Position numbers and translations under genes: made by a program. This document shows positions 1 through 7,957 of a stretch of 37,843 nt of DNA, one piece after another. Under the pieces are notes generated by a model. The model was not told where the DNA came from, ran no database searches, and worked only from the letters and a program-made list of their open reading frames with translations. Numbering within the stretch: position 1 is the stretch's first letter; each line of letters starts with the position of its first letter. Source of the DNA: Bryobacteraceae bacterium (GTDB lineage: Bacteria > Acidobacteriota > Terriglobia > Bryobacterales > Bryobacteraceae); contig JACADU010000087.1 in the NCBI GenBank assembly GCA_013388415.1, forward strand, positions 1-37,843, in the 5' to 3' direction.

Positions 1-88
1 AAATTTTGTCAGATTGTTTTAATCAGACCTTTCATTGAATGATTCCGCCTCGCCCATGTCCGGCGGGCCCGGCTTGCCCCGGTTCCCC

Positions 89-94
89 TACAAT
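89..94 (+). promoter_or_regulatory. possible -10 element of the CNNM/CBS gene
   Basis: TACAAT lies 20 bp before the ATG at 115, and no convincing -35 hexamer is seen at 16-18 bp. There is also no clear Shine-Dalgarno before the ATG, so the leader would be about 13 nt. This is a sequence match only. Confidence 0.3.
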
Positions 95-114
95 GTGAAG
101 AACACCAACGGTCC

Positions 115-1491
115 ATGGACGCCATTTTCGGTTACCGGCTGATCGCGATCGTCCTGATCGTGGCCGTCAACGGCTTTTTCGCTTCGGCGGAGACCGCGCT
201 GGTAAGCGTTCGCTCCTCGAGACTGAAGCGGCTGGCCGAAAACCGGATCACGGGGGCAACCGCCGCGCTCGCCCTGCTCTCGAATCCCGAGCGTCTGCTC
301 AGCGTGGTTCAGGTGGGCGTGACGCTGACCTCGCTGGCGCTCGGCTGGGTCGGCGAGGCGACCTTCGAGCACGCAATCCTGGCGGCGCTGCAACCCGTCA
401 TGGTCCCAGCCATTGTGCCTTTCGTGAAGGGAGTCAGCGTCGTCTTCGCTTTCCTGTTGATGACATTCGTGCACGTGGTTTTCGGCGAGGTTGTGCCGAA
501 GAACCTGGCCATCGGGAGCGCGGACCGGTTTTCGGTGCTGGTCGCTCCGCCGCTGCTGGTCTTTTACCGGCTTGCCGAGCCGATGGTTTGGACCATCGAG
601 CGGGCTTCCGTGTGGGTCTCGCGAGCTGTCGGAATCAGGAGCGAGGCGCACGCCGCCGGGCACTCCCGCGAGGAGCTGCAATTCATCGTCAACGCGGGCG
701 AGTCGGCGGGGCAGGTCACCGCGTTCGAGCGCAAGGCCATCGCCAATCTGCTGGACCTTCAGCACTACAACGTGCGCGAAGTCATGGTGCCGCGGAATCA
801 GTTGGTCAGTGTGCCGGCGGACGCGTCCATTGACGCTGTCCTTCAGGTGATGAGCGAGTCGCACTATTCACGGCTGCCGGTCTATGAAGGCAGCAAGGAG
901 AACCTCATCGGCATTGTCCACGTCAAGGACGTGCTGAACTACTGGACCGAACGCCGCCTGTCCAACCTCAAGCGGCGGGCGGTCGCGCCATTCGACCTGA
1001 AGTCGATCGTGCGCAAGGTCCCCGTCGTGCCGGAGAGCCGCGAGCTCCATCTCGCGCTCGACGACCTTCGCGCCCAGACGGCGCACGTGGCCTTCGTCGT
1101 CGACGAGTTCGGCACCATCTCCGGCATGGTTTCGACGGAGGATCTTTTCGAGCAGGTCTTCGGCGAGATTGAGGATGAATTCGACGCCGTCCAGGCTTTG
1201 CCGGGCACGCGCGAAGATGTCTTCGAAGTGGAAGGGACGACTCCAATCCGCGACCTGGACGTTCTGTATGGGATCGAACTTCCCACGGAAGCCGACTTCG
1301 AGACTCTGGCCGGTTTCCTGATGGACAGGCTTGGCCGCATCCCTGCCGTTGGCGATGTCGTCGAGCACGAGGGAATCCGCTTTGAGGTCCTCGAGATGGA
1401 CTTCAACCGGATTGTACGCGTGCGTGTGGAGCGGCTGCCAAAGCCTGAAGCCGGGGGCTTGGAGAACGGCGAAGACGCCCCGGCGGGTTGA
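115..1491 (+). CDS. CNNM/CBS/CorC-domain membrane protein (hemolysin C-like)
   Basis: Integral membrane protein of the CNNM-CBS-CorC family (often named hemolysin or magnesium/cobalt efflux protein), 458 aa, normal full length. Residues about 1-200 form the DUF21/CNNM membrane domain, which opens with the hydrophobic segment LIAIVLIVAVNGFFASAETALV. NGFFxxxExAL is a family hallmark. Two CBS domains follow at about 215-275 and 280-340 (REVMVPRNQLVSVPAD; VAFVVDEFGTISGMVSTEDLFEQVFGEIEDE), then a CorC_HlyC domain to about 440. Family members are implicated in divalent cation (Mg) transport or homeostasis, and the haemolysin name is historical. The gene stands alone and converges with the Gfo/Idh/MocA gene, leaving 9 bp between the stops. 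The substrate cannot be read from the sequence. Confidence 0.93.
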   Translation: MDAIFGYRLIAIVLIVAVNGFFASAETALVSVRSSRLKRLAENRITGATAALALLSNPERLLSVVQVGVTLTSLALGWVGEATFEHAILAALQPVMVPAIVPFVKGVSVVFAFLLMTFVHVVFGEVVPKNLAIGSADRFSVLVAPPLLVFYRLAEPMVWTIERASVWVSRAVGIRSEAHAAGHSREELQFIVNAGESAGQVTAFERKAIANLLDLQHYNVREVMVPRNQLVSVPADASIDAVLQVMSESHYSRLPVYEGSKENLIGIVHVKDVLNYWTERRLSNLKRRAVAPFDLKSIVRKVPVVPESRELHLALDDLRAQTAHVAFVVDEFGTISGMVSTEDLFEQVFGEIEDEFDAVQALPGTREDVFEVEGTTPIRDLDVLYGIELPTEADFETLAGFLMDRLGRIPAVGDVVEHEGIRFEVLEMDFNRIVRVRVERLPKPEAGGLENGEDAPAG

Positions 1492-1500
1492 GCCCCTGCT

Positions 1501-2807
1501 TCAGTACTCGCGATCGATCTTGATGCCGGGCTCGGGGACGGGGTATTTGCCGTCTGCGTCCGGCATGACGGGCGCCGGCCCGTCGACCGTCAGCTTGTCT
1601 ACGTTTGGAGCGAACTCATGCGGGTGGTTGAGCATCTGGTCGAAACTTCGTTGTAGGGCTTGTCGTTGCGGATCGCGTCCATCAGGTCGTCCCATTCGAG
1701 CTGATACGGGCTGACCTCCGGCTGCGGGTACGTCCAGGCGGCATTGGGATCCTGAGCCTTGTGCAGTTCGGTCTTGTTCTCGACGCGCGGAATCACATGG
1801 CCCTTGTAGATCCGCGGAATGCCGGGCGTGTGCATGAAGGTCGAGATGACCGCCGAGCCCTTCGTCCCGTGCGCGTAGCTGGCGAACTCCTCGCGGCACC
1901 CGGGGATGTAGCGCCCGCCGAAAAACAACTTGGTCCCGTCGGAGTAGGTGTACTCGATTGAGTACGTGTCGAAGTTCTGGTCGAGCGAGTCGCGCCGGTA
2001 GTGCCGCGCGCCGATGCCATGCGCCTCCACCGGCCACTCGCCCTTCATCCAGCAGCACTCGTCGATCTGATGGATGTTGTAGTCGTTGAAGACGCCGCCG
2101 CTGCCCCAGAGGAACGCGTGGAAACGCTGCACCTGGTACATGACCTCGCTGATGTTGTCCGGCTTGCGCGGCGCCGTTCCGCCGGCGCGGCCCATCCGGT
2201 AGGCGCGCATTGCGATGATGTCGCCGATCTGCCCGCCGCGGATCCTCTCGAGCAGCGCCATTCTGCCGCGGCAATGGCGGACCATGAGCCCGACGCCCAC
2301 TTTCAGGTTCTTCTGCCGGGCCTGTTCGCCCAGTTCGATCATCCGCCTCGTGGTCGGGCCGTCGACGCTGATCGCCTTCTCCATGAAGACGTGCAAGCCC
2401 TTCTCGATGGCGTAGCGGAAGTGCACCCAGCGGAACACCGGCGGCGTGGCGAGAATGACGACGTCGCCCCGCTTCAGGCAGTCCATCGCCTGTTTGTAAG
2501 CCTCAAAGCCGAGCGCCCGGCGTTCCGGCGGAACATCCACCTGGTTCGGGAACTGCGTTTTCAGCTTGTCCAGATTGTCGTTGAGCTTGGCCGGCACGAT
2601 GTCGGCCATCGAGACAACTTTCATCGGCCCCGTTTTCACCTGGAGCGCGTCGACCGCTGCGCCCGTTCCGCGCCCGCCGCAGCCGATCAGCGCGATTTGG
2701 ACAGTGTTGTTCTCGGCCGCGTGGACATGCGGCAGCGCGACTCCCGCCAGCGCCGACTTCGCCATGAACTCGCGCCTGGAATTCGCGCCGGAGTTGACTT
2801 CGCTCAT
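1501..2807 (-). pseudogene. Gfo/Idh/MocA-family oxidoreductase, Tat-exported, reading frame broken near its 3' end
   Basis: NAD(P)-dependent sugar or inositol oxidoreductase-like protein. The start is the ATG at 2807, which overlaps the stop of the ThuA-like gene (ATGA). The N-terminus carries a Tat signal (SRREFMAKSALAGVALP). A Rossmann motif (IALIGCGGRGTGA) and a C-terminal Gfo/Idh domain (GVFNDYNIHQIDE) follow. The in-frame product runs NDKPYNEV and then non-family sequence STRCSTTRM to a stop at 1599. The expected ending (SFDQMLNHPHEFAPNVDKLT...IDREY) continues in another frame down to 1501. The segment that normally lies between these blocks in relatives (roughly 20-25 residues, around an MGRMAAHTG-like stretch) is absent. 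The simplest reading is a small out-of-frame deletion around 1641-1650, either real or an assembly error. Whether the truncated protein works is unknown. Confidence 0.75.
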
Positions 2808-3799
2808 TTCAGACCTCCCAAATCGGCGGGCTTGAGGCCCGGCTTGTGCTTCTTCATGTGAATGGGGTTGGGCGCGTAGGTTCCCACCAAACCGGCTTTG
2901 CTCCGCGCCGGGATCTTCGATTCCATGCCGAGCGCCCAGTAGCAGGCATTGACCAGCATTCGCCGGAACCCCTCGTTCTTCAGGTCGCCCGCATGCCCCA
3001 TCGTTGTCGTGAAGACGCGGGCGGGCTTCCCGCTCGATCCCGTAAAGGTCCGTGTCCAGGCCACCGGCACAAGCTCTTTCGCGGGGTTCGGCGGATCCCG
3101 CGGATCCATTCCGCTCAGCACCTGTCCCATGACCAGCGGCTTCGCGCCGCCGGGAAGGGTGGTGATGCCGTAAACGTCCGACGGCCCCCAGATCCCGGAG
3201 ACGCCGCGCAGGATGGGGTGCTTCTCCATGCCTTCCGCGATGAGGCCCCGCGTGCTCTCTTTTTCGTGCGCCCCGTAATGGTTGATCCACGTCTCTCCAA
3301 GCACCATGCGCCCCCATCCGCCTTGCGGATCCTTGCTGTTGTAGCTGTATCTGGCGTAGGGGCTGTCCTTGCGGATGCGGTAATTGAACGCGTGGGTGGC
3401 CGTGCGGAGTCCCACAATCGGTTTGCCCGAGTTGGTGTAGTCGATGATGTGCCTCATCTGCTCATCGGGCAGTTCGAGGAAGCGGGTGAAGATGACCATC
3501 AGGTCGGCCTTGGCCAGGAGCTCGAGCCCCGGGATGTTGTCCATCGTCATGGGGTCGATCTCGCCGGTCGCGCGGTTGATGGGCAGAAGCACCGTCGTCC
3601 TGAAACCATGATGGGCGGCCAGGATCTTCGCCAGTTGCGGCATTGATTCCTCGCAGCGGTACTCCTGATCGCCCACGACGAAGACGATGTGCTTCCCTTT
3701 GCCCGGGCCCTTTCTCCCCTCATAGACGACCCACTGGTCTTGTGGAAACACGGGAGCGCAGAGCAGCGCTCCAAGCAAAAGAAGCCTGATGATCCGCAT
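2804..3799 (-). CDS. ThuA-like domain protein, exported
   Basis: 331-aa secreted protein of the ThuA (glutamine-amidotransferase-like fold) family. The track ORF starts further upstream. The ATG at 3799 is preferred because it follows a GGAG Shine-Dalgarno by 7 nt and begins a signal peptide (MRIIRLLLLGALLCAPVFPQ). The ThuA-like region is visible as KHIVFVVGDQEYRCEESMPQLAKILAAHHGF, then DLMVIFTRFLELPDEQM, and KPIVGLRTATHAF where the amidotransferase nucleophile would lie. No catalytic Cys is seen there, as is usual for ThuA-like proteins. It is translationally coupled to the downstream Gfo/Idh/MocA gene. In Acidobacteria and Planctomycetes such pairs are linked to carbohydrate turnover. Substrate and reaction are unknown. 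Confidence 0.82.
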   Translation of the reverse strand: MRIIRLLLLGALLCAPVFPQDQWVVYEGRKGPGKGKHIVFVVGDQEYRCEESMPQLAKILAAHHGFRTTVLLPINRATGEIDPMTMDNIPGLELLAKADLMVIFTRFLELPDEQMRHIIDYTNSGKPIVGLRTATHAFNYRIRKDSPYARYSYNSKDPQGGWGRMVLGETWINHYGAHEKESTRGLIAEGMEKHPILRGVSGIWGPSDVYGITTLPGGAKPLVMGQVLSGMDPRDPPNPAKELVPVAWTRTFTGSSGKPARVFTTTMGHAGDLKNEGFRRMLVNACYWALGMESKIPARSKAGLVGTYAPNPIHMKKHKPGLKPADLGGLK

Positions 3800-3821
3800 G
3801 AACCGCTCCGGGCGGAGTATA

Positions 3822-4886
3822 TCAGGCGGCGCGCGTGAGGCGAAGGACAAAATCCTCCATCACGATGCGGTCGTCAGCGCGGATGCCCTTGAGGTCCCGG
3901 TCGGCGCGGAAGACGAGTTCAATGGCTTCTTCGATTCTGCCTTTGTCGAAGCGCGTGGCCGCGGTGTGGATCTGCTCGGCGCGGGCGCGCCACATGGGGA
4001 GCCCGAGCCGCTGGAAGTAGCCCTGAACGTCCTGCGCGCTGCGCAGGTTCTGTTCTTTGGCGGCCAGGGCAAGCCGGAAGACGCCGGCCAGAAAGGTCAG
4101 CGCCAACGGCAGGTATTCGCCCGCCCGGAACAGCGTGTCGAGCAGCATCATCGAGGCGGCGCGGTCGCGCGCGGCGAGCGCATCGACGAGCTTGAAGATC
4201 GTGGTCTCCTGCGCGTTCGGAACGAGAGCCGCGATGTCGGCGGCTGATACGGGTTCGCTTCGCCCCTCAGTGAGCAAGGAAAGCTTCTCGATTTCGATTG
4301 CCAGGCGCGATGGATCGCCGGCGGTCGCATCCACCAGGAGCTCAAGTTCGGCGGATCCGAGTTGTAACTGGCGTGCCGCCGCTTCCCGCCGGGCGAACTC
4401 CCGCGCCTCCTGTGGCGCGAGGCGGGCGAATTCGACGGTCGCCGGGACGCACGAGAAGAACTTGCGCAAGCGGTCCACGCGGGCTTTGTCCTCCCCGTCA
4501 AGCTCCCACTTGCGGGCGTCGAAGACCAGAACGGTCCCCGGGGTCGGATCCTTCGCGTATGCCTCCAGACTCCCGGCGGAAGACTCCTCGCGGTCCTCGC
4601 CGGCGGAACTCCGCCCTTTGGGGAGGGCGGACTCGGCGTTGGATACCCAGATCAGGCGGTTCCCCGCGAACAGCGACATCGAGCGGGCGTCGTCCAGCAC
4701 CTCGGCGAGCGTCATTTCGTCAAGGTCGTGCCGGGTAAGGCCATCCTCGCGTTCCTCGGGCGAAAGCACGCGCGCCATGAGCGCTTTCCGGCAGAGGTCC
4801 CGCCGGTAGCTCTCGGGACCGAGAAACAGGCACACCGCCGGCGGCGTCTTTTGTTCGATTGATCTGATGAACTGTTCGGGAGTCAT
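3822..4886 (-). CDS. holA: DNA polymerase III delta subunit
   Basis: Clamp-loader subunit that binds and opens the beta sliding clamp. It is 354 aa, close to the usual 330-350. The N-terminal AAA+-like domain starts MTPEQFIRSIEQKTPPAVCLFLGPESYRRDLCRKAL, where the degenerate P-loop region gives FLGPE, as is typical of delta. It continues with LFAGNRLIWVSNAE. The central domain (LVDATAGDPSRLAIEIEKLSLL) and the C-terminal collar helices (EETTIFKLVDALAARDRAASMMLLDTLFRAGEYLPLALTFLAGVFRLALAAKE) match the family. It lies 12 bp after lptE, a neighbour pair often kept in bacteria (leuS-lptE-holA). The ThuA-like gene starts 22 bp downstream. Confidence 0.93.
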   Translation of the reverse strand: MTPEQFIRSIEQKTPPAVCLFLGPESYRRDLCRKALMARVLSPEEREDGLTRHDLDEMTLAEVLDDARSMSLFAGNRLIWVSNAESALPKGRSSAGEDREESSAGSLEAYAKDPTPGTVLVFDARKWELDGEDKARVDRLRKFFSCVPATVEFARLAPQEAREFARREAAARQLQLGSAELELLVDATAGDPSRLAIEIEKLSLLTEGRSEPVSAADIAALVPNAQETTIFKLVDALAARDRAASMMLLDTLFRAGEYLPLALTFLAGVFRLALAAKEQNLRSAQDVQGYFQRLGLPMWRARAEQIHTAATRFDKGRIEEAIELVFRADRDLKGIRADDRIVMEDFVLRLTRAA

Positions 4887-4898
4887 CGCGGGTCCGGG

Positions 4899-5423
4899 TC
4901 AAAAAGCCGACAGCACGCTGGAGACGACCTGCCGCGCGACTTCCTGGCTCAGGCGCTGCAACGCCATGCCGCTCTCGTCGAAGAACTCACGCTCTTCGAT
5001 CGAGACCTCATACCGCTGCCGCACCTCCATGCCTTGCCGCTGGTAGAGTATCTTGCCTGTTGGCCTGTCTCTCAGGGTCACATTCAGGAAGACGCTGACC
5101 TGGATGCCCGCGGCGCGTCCCGTCGCCTGGTCGAAGATGGTTGGAGCCGACATGAAATTGGCCACCGCGCCCTCCAGCACGGCGTCGGCTTCCCGCGGGT
5201 CGGCGACGATCCGGTAGCGCGTCCGGCTGATGAACTCGCGGGTCAGCGCGGAAGGGATCTGTTCGGTGAGCTTGTAGCGCGTCGTCGCATTGCTGAAGGC
5301 GGGGATTGCGATGGTCCGGACGGTGGACGGCAGAAGATCGGCCCTGCCGCCGACCCTGTAGCCGCAACCGCCGGCCAGAACAAGCGAAGCCAGCAGCGTC
5401 GAAACTGTGCGCGCGCGGCTCAC
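4899..5423 (-). CDS. lptE: LPS-assembly lipoprotein LptE
   Basis: Outer-membrane lipoprotein that plugs and assists the LptD translocon, delivering LPS to the cell surface. A GTG start at 5423 is chosen over the longer track ORF because it overlaps the stop of the upstream gene (GTGA). It also places a lipoprotein signal (TVSTLLASLVLAGGCGYRVGG) at the N-terminus, with Cys near residue 21. The product is 174 aa. The LptE/RlpB fold is visible in VRTIAIPAFSNATTRYKLTEQIPSALTREFISRTRYRIV, followed by DADAVLEGAV-like strands and VSVFLNVTLRDRPTGKILYQRQ. The lipobox has an extra Gly before Cys (LAGGC), so lipidation is likely but not certain. Confidence 0.87.
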   Translation of the reverse strand: MSRARTVSTLLASLVLAGGCGYRVGGRADLLPSTVRTIAIPAFSNATTRYKLTEQIPSALTREFISRTRYRIVADPREADAVLEGAVANFMSAPTIFDQATGRAAGIQVSVFLNVTLRDRPTGKILYQRQGMEVRQRYEVSIEEREFFDESGMALQRLSQEVARQVVSSVLSAF

Positions 5424-6427
5424 GCATGCTCCTTGTGGGCCAGCCCGGCAATCATCACGGCGGTCTCGGCGACGGTGCGCAGGTTGTCGGAAGCCAGCCA
5501 CAGCCAAACGCCGCGCGGATTGGCGGCGTCCGGCTCGATGTCGCTCACCATGATCCCGCTTTGGCCGACAGCGGCGGTGTTGGACGCGGGCTCGTGATGA
5601 GCGGACCGGACGTCGGCGCCCGCCTGCTTCAGGCTGCGCTCGATGGACGCCACGTCGGGACGCGCTTCGAACTCCACCCAGACACTCTGGCAGTAGCCAT
5701 GGAAGACGGGCGCCTGCACGACGCGGAGGCTCACCGGCGGAAGACCAGCCGGGGCGAGCAGCGTCGTCAGATGCTGTTCGATACGGCGCTCCGTGGCTTC
5801 CAGGCTGGCCACCTGCGCGTGGTGGCCGTAGCGGGGCAGCAGGTTGAAACTCACCTGAGCGTCGAAGACTTTCTTCGGCTGCTGCGAAAAGTTGAAGAGA
5901 CTGACCGTCTGATTGTGCAATTCGTCCAAGGCGGCCTTGCCGTTGGCGCTGGCCGGCTCGAACACAGTGACGACCGCGGCGCGCAGCCGGGCGACGGCGT
6001 TGAGCATCCGCAGCAGCTTGGCCAGAGCGACCGCCGCGGGGTGGGCGACGATTTCAATCGGGTTCGCCGACTCCCTCGGCGCGCTCTCAATGCCCGGCGC
6101 GCGCAGCCGCGCGTCGGGATGCGATTCCAGCCCGCCGGTCAAATCGATGACGGCGGGTCTGGGAGAGAGCCCGCAGGCAAGCCCGCGGGCGCGTTCATTG
6201 ACCGTCGCCGAACCGGCCAGCAGGACCGCTTCCGCGCCCTCCAGCGAGGATTCGTCCAACGGTCCCATGATCGCAATCTCGTCCTCGGACTCGGTGAGAA
6301 CACGCTCTTCCGGTTCCGAAGACGTGGTCACCAGCGCCACCGGCAGATGATGCTCGTCGATGTAGTCACTCACTTCCCGGCCGGCAAGCGTGTCGCCGCC
6401 AACCATCACCCATTTCCGCTTGTTCAT
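5420..6427 (-). CDS. aspartate-semialdehyde-dehydrogenase-like protein lacking catalytic residues
   Basis: 335-aa homologue of the Asd/ArgC fold with a clear C-terminal dimerisation domain. Retained family blocks include VVTVFEPASANGKAALDELHNQT, VQAPVFHGYCQSVWVEFE and RGVWLWLASDNLRTVAETAVMIA. The catalytic motif NPNC of true ASADHs is replaced by HPAA (129-132), so the thioester-forming Cys is gone. The GHSE block holding the acid/base His reads GYCQ. The N-terminal nucleotide loop (GGDTLAGREV) departs from GATGxVG. Aspartate-semialdehyde dehydrogenase activity is therefore unlikely, and a structural, regulatory or altered role is inferred. It sits between pssA (3-bp gap) and lptE (4-bp overlap) in an envelope operon, not with amino-acid biosynthesis genes. 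Confidence 0.8.
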   Translation of the reverse strand: MNKRKWVMVGGDTLAGREVSDYIDEHHLPVALVTTSSEPEERVLTESEDEIAIMGPLDESSLEGAEAVLLAGSATVNERARGLACGLSPRPAVIDLTGGLESHPDARLRAPGIESAPRESANPIEIVAHPAAVALAKLLRMLNAVARLRAAVVTVFEPASANGKAALDELHNQTVSLFNFSQQPKKVFDAQVSFNLLPRYGHHAQVASLEATERRIEQHLTTLLAPAGLPPVSLRVVQAPVFHGYCQSVWVEFEARPDVASIERSLKQAGADVRSAHHEPASNTAAVGQSGIMVSDIEPDAANPRGVWLWLASDNLRTVAETAVMIAGLAHKEHA

Positions 6428-6430
6428 CGC

Positions 6431-7330
6431 TCACCCCGCCTGATGCTCCGGTTCGCGCGGCGGGTGCGGCCGGAAGCGCCGCCTGAGAAGCCCGACCAAA
6501 CGGACCACGATGCCGCTACCGACATAGGCCACCGCAAGGCCCAGCAGCACCGGTTGTGAGAAGTTCCAGATCAAATAGATCATCATGCCCAGCAGCACGA
6601 CGCTGAACGGCTTGCGCGGGCTGCCAAGATTAAAATCCTTAAAACTCCGGTAACGCCATGCGCTGACCATGAGGAATGAGAGCAGCGCAAGAAGGGCTGT
6701 CCAAGCCGCGGTCAACTGCCACATCTGCAACGGCGCGGAGCCGGCCGCATAGACAACCGCCGCCACCATGCCGGCGGCGGCGGGAATCGGCAAGCCCACA
6801 AAGTACTTGCGGCCCGGCCGCCCCGGATTCCTCGGGACGGGGTCGACGCTGATATTGAATCTTGCCAACCGGGCCGCCCCGCACATGACGAAGGTGAAAA
6901 GGAAGAAGTATCCCGCCTGCAAGAGGTAGTGCCTGATTGCCGGAGGAGTCGCCGGGTCCAGCATTTGGAAGCCAAAAACGAAGGCAAGCACCGCTGGAGC
7001 GATGCCGAAGCTGATGACATCGGCCAGTGAGTCCAGCTCACGGCCGAATTCGCTGGTCGTGTTGGTCATGCGCGCGATGCGGCCGTCGAGCCCGTCCAGG
7101 AATACCGACAGGCCGATCACCTTGGCGGCGATCTCCCAATGCGGATTGCTGCCCGTGTTGCCCGCCTGTGCCCAGAGCGCGCCTTCGATGGCTTTCAGAA
7201 TCGCCCAAAAGCCCATGAACAGGTTGCCTGCCGTGAATAACGCCGGCAAGGCGTAGGCAGCCCGCCGCGGGCGGCGGTCGGGCGATTTGGGGTCGATCAG
7301 CCGATCTTTGAAATTGAGCCGTGGGGTCAT
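6431..7330 (-). CDS. pssA: CDP-diacylglycerol--serine O-phosphatidyltransferase
   Basis: Inner-membrane enzyme that makes phosphatidylserine from CDP-diacylglycerol and serine, the first step toward phosphatidylethanolamine. The start is the ATG at 7330, overlapping the psd stop (ATGA). The track ORF is 27 codons longer. The product is 299 aa. The CDP-alcohol phosphotransferase signature DGxxARx8GxxxDxxxD is complete at 82-104 (DGRIARMTNTTSEFGRELDSLAD). Multiple membrane segments follow (SFGIAPAVLAFVFGF, YFFLFTFVMCGAARLARFNI, LLALLSFLMVSAW, VVLLGMMIYLIW). Coupling with psd makes a two-step PE synthesis unit. Confidence 0.95.
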   Translation of the reverse strand: MTPRLNFKDRLIDPKSPDRRPRRAAYALPALFTAGNLFMGFWAILKAIEGALWAQAGNTGSNPHWEIAAKVIGLSVFLDGLDGRIARMTNTTSEFGRELDSLADVISFGIAPAVLAFVFGFQMLDPATPPAIRHYLLQAGYFFLFTFVMCGAARLARFNISVDPVPRNPGRPGRKYFVGLPIPAAAGMVAAVVYAAGSAPLQMWQLTAAWTALLALLSFLMVSAWRYRSFKDFNLGSPRKPFSVVLLGMMIYLIWNFSQPVLLGLAVAYVGSGIVVRLVGLLRRRFRPHPPREPEHQAG

Positions 7331-7938
7331 GCTCTTGCCGCGTCCTTCCGGGTAGCGAGAATCGACGATCCTCCGGCGACACGCTGTCCTTCCCGAACGT
7401 CGATCCGCCATTCAGGACCGAATGTGATGTCGACGCGCGAGCCGAACTGAATCATCCCGATCCGCTGTCCGGCAGTAACGAACTCTCCCGGCTTGACCCA
7501 GCAGACGATCCGCCGCGCGATCAGTCCGGCAATCTGCGAGAACTCCACCACCGTGCCATGTCCATCGATGACCAGGGTGTTCATCTCGTTCTCGACAGAG
7601 GCTTCCGGCTTGCTCGCGACGTGGAACTTGCCCTTCTTGTAGCGGACATCCACCACTTTGCCTGCAATGGGGGCGCGGTTGACATGGACGTCAAACACAT
7701 TAAGAAAGATACAGACTTGAGTTCCCGACGGCCTCTCTTTGATTAGGACGACCTTCCCGTCCGCAGGAGAAACGGCCACCGGACCGGAAGGGATCTTCCG
7801 CTCGGGATCGCGGAAGAACCACAGGCAGAACGCCGCCAGGATATAAAAAGGGATCGCCGCCCAGGGGGAAACGAAGGACCCAAGGGCGAAGCCTGCGGCC
7901 GTGAGCGCCAACGCATAATAGATGCCCGTTGAGACCAT
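7327..7938 (-). CDS. psd: phosphatidylserine decarboxylase proenzyme (short type)
   Basis: Pyruvoyl-dependent decarboxylase converting phosphatidylserine to phosphatidylethanolamine. The start at 7938 gives 203 aa, the size of the short (PSD-A/archaeal-like) class. Two hydrophobic segments open the protein (MVSTGIYYALALTAAGFALGSF; WAAIPFYILAAFCLWFF). Conserved residues are visible: Asp60 in SPADG, His85 in FDVHVNR, and the self-cleavage Gly-Ser at 166-167 (FGSRVD), whose Ser becomes the pyruvoyl group. AGGA directly precedes the ATG, which is closer than usual, and AGTAGG lies further upstream, so ribosome binding is not ideal. The gene starts 19 bp after the M20 peptidase stop and overlaps pssA by 4 bp. 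Confidence 0.93.
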   Translation of the reverse strand: MVSTGIYYALALTAAGFALGSFVSPWAAIPFYILAAFCLWFFRDPERKIPSGPVAVSPADGKVVLIKERPSGTQVCIFLNVFDVHVNRAPIAGKVVDVRYKKGKFHVASKPEASVENEMNTLVIDGHGTVVEFSQIAGLIARRIVCWVKPGEFVTAGQRIGMIQFGSRVDITFGPEWRIDVREGQRVAGGSSILATRKDAARA

Positions 7939-7957
7939 TCCTGGAAACTGCCTACTG

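Noticed and set aside
88-864. 258-aa minus-strand ORF over the CNNM/CBS gene
   Set aside because: Antisense shadow typical of GC-rich DNA. It has no domain, and the plus-strand frame encodes a complete known family protein.
1599-3317. 572-aa minus-strand ORF covering the ThuA and Gfo/Idh region
   Set aside because: Its first ~170 residues are an out-of-frame reading of the ThuA-like gene. Only the part from 2807 is the real oxidoreductase.
5306-6559. 417-aa plus-strand ORF
   Set aside because: Shadow of the Asd-like and pssA genes, with no domain or signal in the translation.
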